Below, piece after piece: positions 7,905 through 10,163 of a DNA stretch of 10,163 nt. Below the pieces are notes generated by a model. It was not told the DNA's origin. It did no database searches and saw only the letters and a list, made by a program, of their open reading frames with translations. Origin of the DNA: Gracilaria vermiculophylla (taxonomy: Eukaryota; Rhodophyta; Florideophyceae; Gracilariales; Gracilariaceae); contig JAHNZQ020003150.1 of assembly GCA_019155205.2 (NCBI GenBank), positions 3,077,348 to 3,087,510 on the forward strand, in the 5' to 3' direction. The stretch's first letter is position 1; each line of letters opens with the position of its first letter. The translations under genes and the position numbers were made by a program.

Positions 7905-7975
7905 GATAAAGTAGTGGTCTTTCAAACCATTATTCCATTCGTTCTTTAGAAAATATATTTTTTATCTTTTGACAG
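7897..7975 (+). other. Candidate 79-nt intron at the 3' end of gene B
   Basis: The donor is ACAA then GTGAGTAAG (GT at 7897-7898), an excellent match whose TAA is the gene B stop codon. The acceptor is TTTTTTATCTTTTGACAG, with AG at 7974-7975. Removing it leaves phase 1, A plus CG. The frame then stays open from 7976 to a TAA at 8140-8142, giving a 369-residue protein. In the alternative, the whole stretch is 3' UTR. Confidence 0.4.
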
Positions 7976-8142
7976 CGCCAATGCCCAAGCGCAGTTCCAG
8001 GTGGCCAAATGCACATAAGTTCTATTTACTGTGGATCATTAAATCAATGATGATGGATAAACTCCAGCCATCTTTAAAGAACTATGGACAGCCGACGTTC
8101 ATTGTACACCAACCTTGTTTCAGCCTTCGTCGCATACTGTAA
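7976..8142 (+). CDS. Possible alternative last exon of gene B
   Basis: If the 7897-7975 intron is spliced, the frame adds 55 residues: TPMPKRSSRWPNAHKFYLLW, then a Met/Lys-rich part, then a tail with HQPCFSLRRIL before the TAA. It is basic and has one Cys, bringing the mature total to 38. It does not resemble the 3316-3506 block next to gene A or any family I know. An open run of 55 codons is not rare by chance, so only the strong splice sites argue for it. An ATTAAA at 8038-8043 is a possible variant poly(A) signal inside it. Confidence 0.25.
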
Positions 8143-8159
8143 CAAACGTAAGCCATTGA

Positions 8160-8930
8160 CTCCAGCGGTTCAAGTGAGTTGCGCCACATACTGCAAGCGT
8201 TGTCCCCGCACTTCGTAACACGACGCACAAGAACATCGCACTTTGTCAGCACGACGCTTGGTTCAAGCCAAGTCGCAGCACTGCGTGGTGTGCTTCAAGC
8301 ACTTCAGGTACGCGTCGCATAGTTCAAGCACACGACGACCTAGCGCCGTGCGCTACGAAATTTCAAGTACATAAAATAGAAAGTAAGACGCTTACGTCTA
8401 GTTTAAAGAAACACCATAAAACATAGCCGGACCCACCTCTGAGAAGAGCGTGGGCCTGGCCAGACTTCTTCCAACTCCCCTGCGTTACACATATGGCTTG
8501 AAGCACACGGCGTGTCGCGCAAGGCTTGGTGTAGGTCGTTCAACGGCTGATACTTCTAGCTCGATACGTGCAATGGGTTGCCGTGGCTTGCAGGTACCGC
8601 AGTTAGGCTGAGGATCTACTTCGCGCCGTCTGTGTGTGTTGCATAATCACAACGCGCGCCAACATTGCGATCTGTGAACACGTCGCGAAGTTCAAGCCTG
8701 AATACAACAATGAGCCGTGTGCTTAAAGGCTTTAGAGCACACGATGCATAATTCAAGCCCAATAAAAACAACCGAAGTACAATGCGTTTCAAAAGTATAG
8801 GCCACCTGTAAAGCTCGCCAAAATGCGCAAGTTTACCTACCGTTGCCGTCCCTTTCACTAAAACCGTTCAATTTCACGTTTCAAAAAGAATGAACACTTC
8901 CAACTCGCGCGTAAATATTCAAGTACAGTA
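8160..8930. repeat. GC-richer degenerate repeat zone with TTCAAGC-centred motif
   Basis: GC content rises here compared with both flanks. A motif close to CGWYGCNWAGTTCAAGC recurs at about 8252-8269, 8313-8330, 8352-8367, 8681-8698 and 8742-8759. Shorter TTCAAG copies lie near 8169, 8294 and 8918, and a CTTGAAGCACAC variant near 8498. A local direct repeat is visible at 8207-8226 and 8237-8257 (CGCACTTYGT followed by CACGACGC, period about 30). Copies are diverged and unevenly spaced, as in an old satellite or tandemly expanded element. No gene is supported in it. Confidence 0.5.
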
Positions 8931-9992
8931 AGCTGTCTTTCTTTCTCAAAACGACACCAGATCTTCCAATTTAAAAGCGTATAACACAATACTTTAAACA
9001 GTACTCTAAATCTAAGCCCTTGTTCTCTTTTTCATACCATTTTTATAAAATATTTCACGCATTATAAACATAACCTTCTACTGGTGGCCTAATGGTGCCC
9101 AGCGCCAATAACAAGCAAACTTTTATACAAGAAATTTATCTTTGTAGTTAATGTTGCAGTAAAGTTCCCATTAAAAAACCATACGTTTATAAAAAAAAGA
9201 ACCAAATGGTGATGAATCACGCATAGAGATTCTTTCGGTTTATAAAACTGAACAAAATATCTTTTTGGAAGCTTATAATAAACTAAACACGATGCCGCAG
9301 TGTGCAATTAGCACTAACAAAAATGATAGATGGGAAGAAGATGTATAAAAATTGAGTAAAACTTTGATGTAGATTATTTAGTGTGCTTTACATATTGCTA
9401 TCATGAGTAAAAAATAGCAAACAAAAGTTGAACATACTAAAAGTTTCTTGCAGCTTGTAAGTGTTATGGTGTGGTCTAAACTTCTGATGAAAACATCTAC
9501 AGATAAAATCTTTTCAGTTTGCAGTACTGAAACAAAAAGGCTATTGAACGCTTTCACACAACTTTTTATAAAATTATACATATCTTGTCAGAAATGTAAT
9601 ATGGTTTTCTACCAAAATACTTTAGCGGGGCAGTTTTGTAGTTAACAGTAATGAACAACTTTCTTTGTCAACTATAAATTAATTACATGCAGTTGATTGC
9701 GCGTTTAGTTCTCTTAAAACTTTTTCAAAATGAATAAGATGTACTCGTTAGAATGATTTGTGGCAAATGCAGGCCATTATAAGCAGATTTTGATTTTAAA
9801 AAAATGTGTTGGAAATAGAGCAAAAGCTATGAATATACTTCAGTACGGTATGATAGAACGCAATGCTAGAGCGTTGAATCAGTATAATTTAATACACAGA
9901 AGTGAAAATAACATCCTGAAGAAGGTAAAGTGAATATTGGAAGTGAAACGTCCTATGATTTCGAAACAGTTTTCTAATTGTTTTATTTGCAG
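8931..9992. other. AT-rich stretch, no gene seen
   Basis: Open frames here are short and rich in Phe, Lys and Leu, as expected from AT-rich non-coding DNA. A TTTCTTGCAG followed three bases later by GTAAGT at about 9443-9459 holds an acceptor and a donor too close together to bound an exon. Confidence 0.45.
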
Positions 9993-10084
9993 ACCAGATA
10001 TTTTGCGAAAATTGTCTATTCAAAAACGAAGGGCAGTTTGTTGTAGAAGCCATTGGAAGCTTCCTAGAAGCAACTAGAAACTAG
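9993..10084 (+). CDS. Possible small terminal exon
   Basis: A very good acceptor (TTGTTTTATTTGCAG, AG at 9991-9992) is followed, in phase 1, by an open frame of 29 codons. It begins QIFCENCLFKNEG and ends in a TAG at 10082-10084. Phase 1 is what the gene B donor at 7897 would need, and the added CxxC would suit a Cys-rich protein. The block is short and may be chance, and it overlaps the heat-shock-like sites. Confidence 0.2.
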
Positions 10085-10141
10085 AAAAGTCCAGATGGTT
10101 CTAGAATATTCTATAGAAGAATTGTTGAGAATGTTCTAGAT
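10056..10141. promoter_or_regulatory. Cluster of heat-shock-element-like sites
   Basis: The heat-shock factor site is alternating GAA and TTC separated by two bases. It is seen as TTCtaGAAtaTTC at 10099-10111 (three units), GAAtgTTCtaGA at 10129-10140 (two units and a near third) and GAAgcTTC at 10056-10063. CTAGAA recurs exactly at 10064, 10074, 10081 and 10101. This fits a stress-responsive promoter for a gene beyond the right edge, or a short degenerate TCTAGAA repeat. Confidence 0.45.
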
Positions 10142-10163
10142 GCTTTGTGATAGAAATTGTTAG

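Noticed and set aside
8255..8275. tRNA or SINE B-box in GTTCAAGCC
   Set aside because: No matching A-box or cloverleaf fold is visible at the expected distance, and the motif recurs as part of a degenerate repeat; kept only as a repeat.
1..10163. Prokaryotic defence, CRISPR or operon-type system
   Set aside because: Gene density is low, there are GT-AG introns, Kozak contexts, a microsatellite and animal-type secreted modules, and no regular spacer-repeat array.

Overview
The window reads as animal (metazoan) nuclear DNA, probably from an invertebrate and possibly an arthropod; that last step is a guess. Genes are widely spaced in AT-rich DNA. There are GT-AG splice sites, AATAAA signals, Kozak-like start contexts, an (AT)15 microsatellite and degenerate GC-richer repeats. 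The two clear genes encode secreted proteins made of animal-type Cys-rich ephrin-receptor-like modules. No operon, ribosome-binding site, CRISPR array or bacterial-type defence gene is visible.

Layout. 1-591 (minus): an open frame of 197 codons running off the left edge, probably part of an unrecognised gene or exon. 592-1498: non-coding. 1499-1894 (minus): a broken copy of an OTU-type cysteine protease domain spread over two frames. 2223-2347 and 3316-3506 (minus): two exon-like blocks with good splice sites and matching phase. 3571-4497 (minus): gene A, a 308-residue secreted Cys-rich protein. 4498-6953: an intergenic stretch shared by two divergent genes, with the (AT)15 tract. 6954-7904 (plus): gene B, a 316-residue paralogue of gene A. 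8160-8930: a GC-richer zone with a repeated TTCAAGC-centred motif. 8930-9992: AT-rich and empty. 9993-10084: a possible exon. 10056-10141: a cluster of heat-shock-element-like sites at the right edge.

Genes A and B are a head-to-head duplicate pair. From the second CxxC onward they align without a gap over 261 residues with about 63% identity (hand count 165/261). Both are built on a 16-residue CxxC step grouped into a 65-residue super-repeat. Their start-proximal promoter blocks also align.

The most interesting point is the 3' end of both genes. Each stop codon lies in or just after a usable 5' splice site, with a good 3' splice site about 79 nt downstream. In gene A the candidate donor also overlaps an AATAAA. 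Each gene may therefore make a short secreted product when unspliced and a different C-terminus when spliced. For gene A, the following exon-like blocks continue in phase. This is inference from sequence only and needs transcript data.
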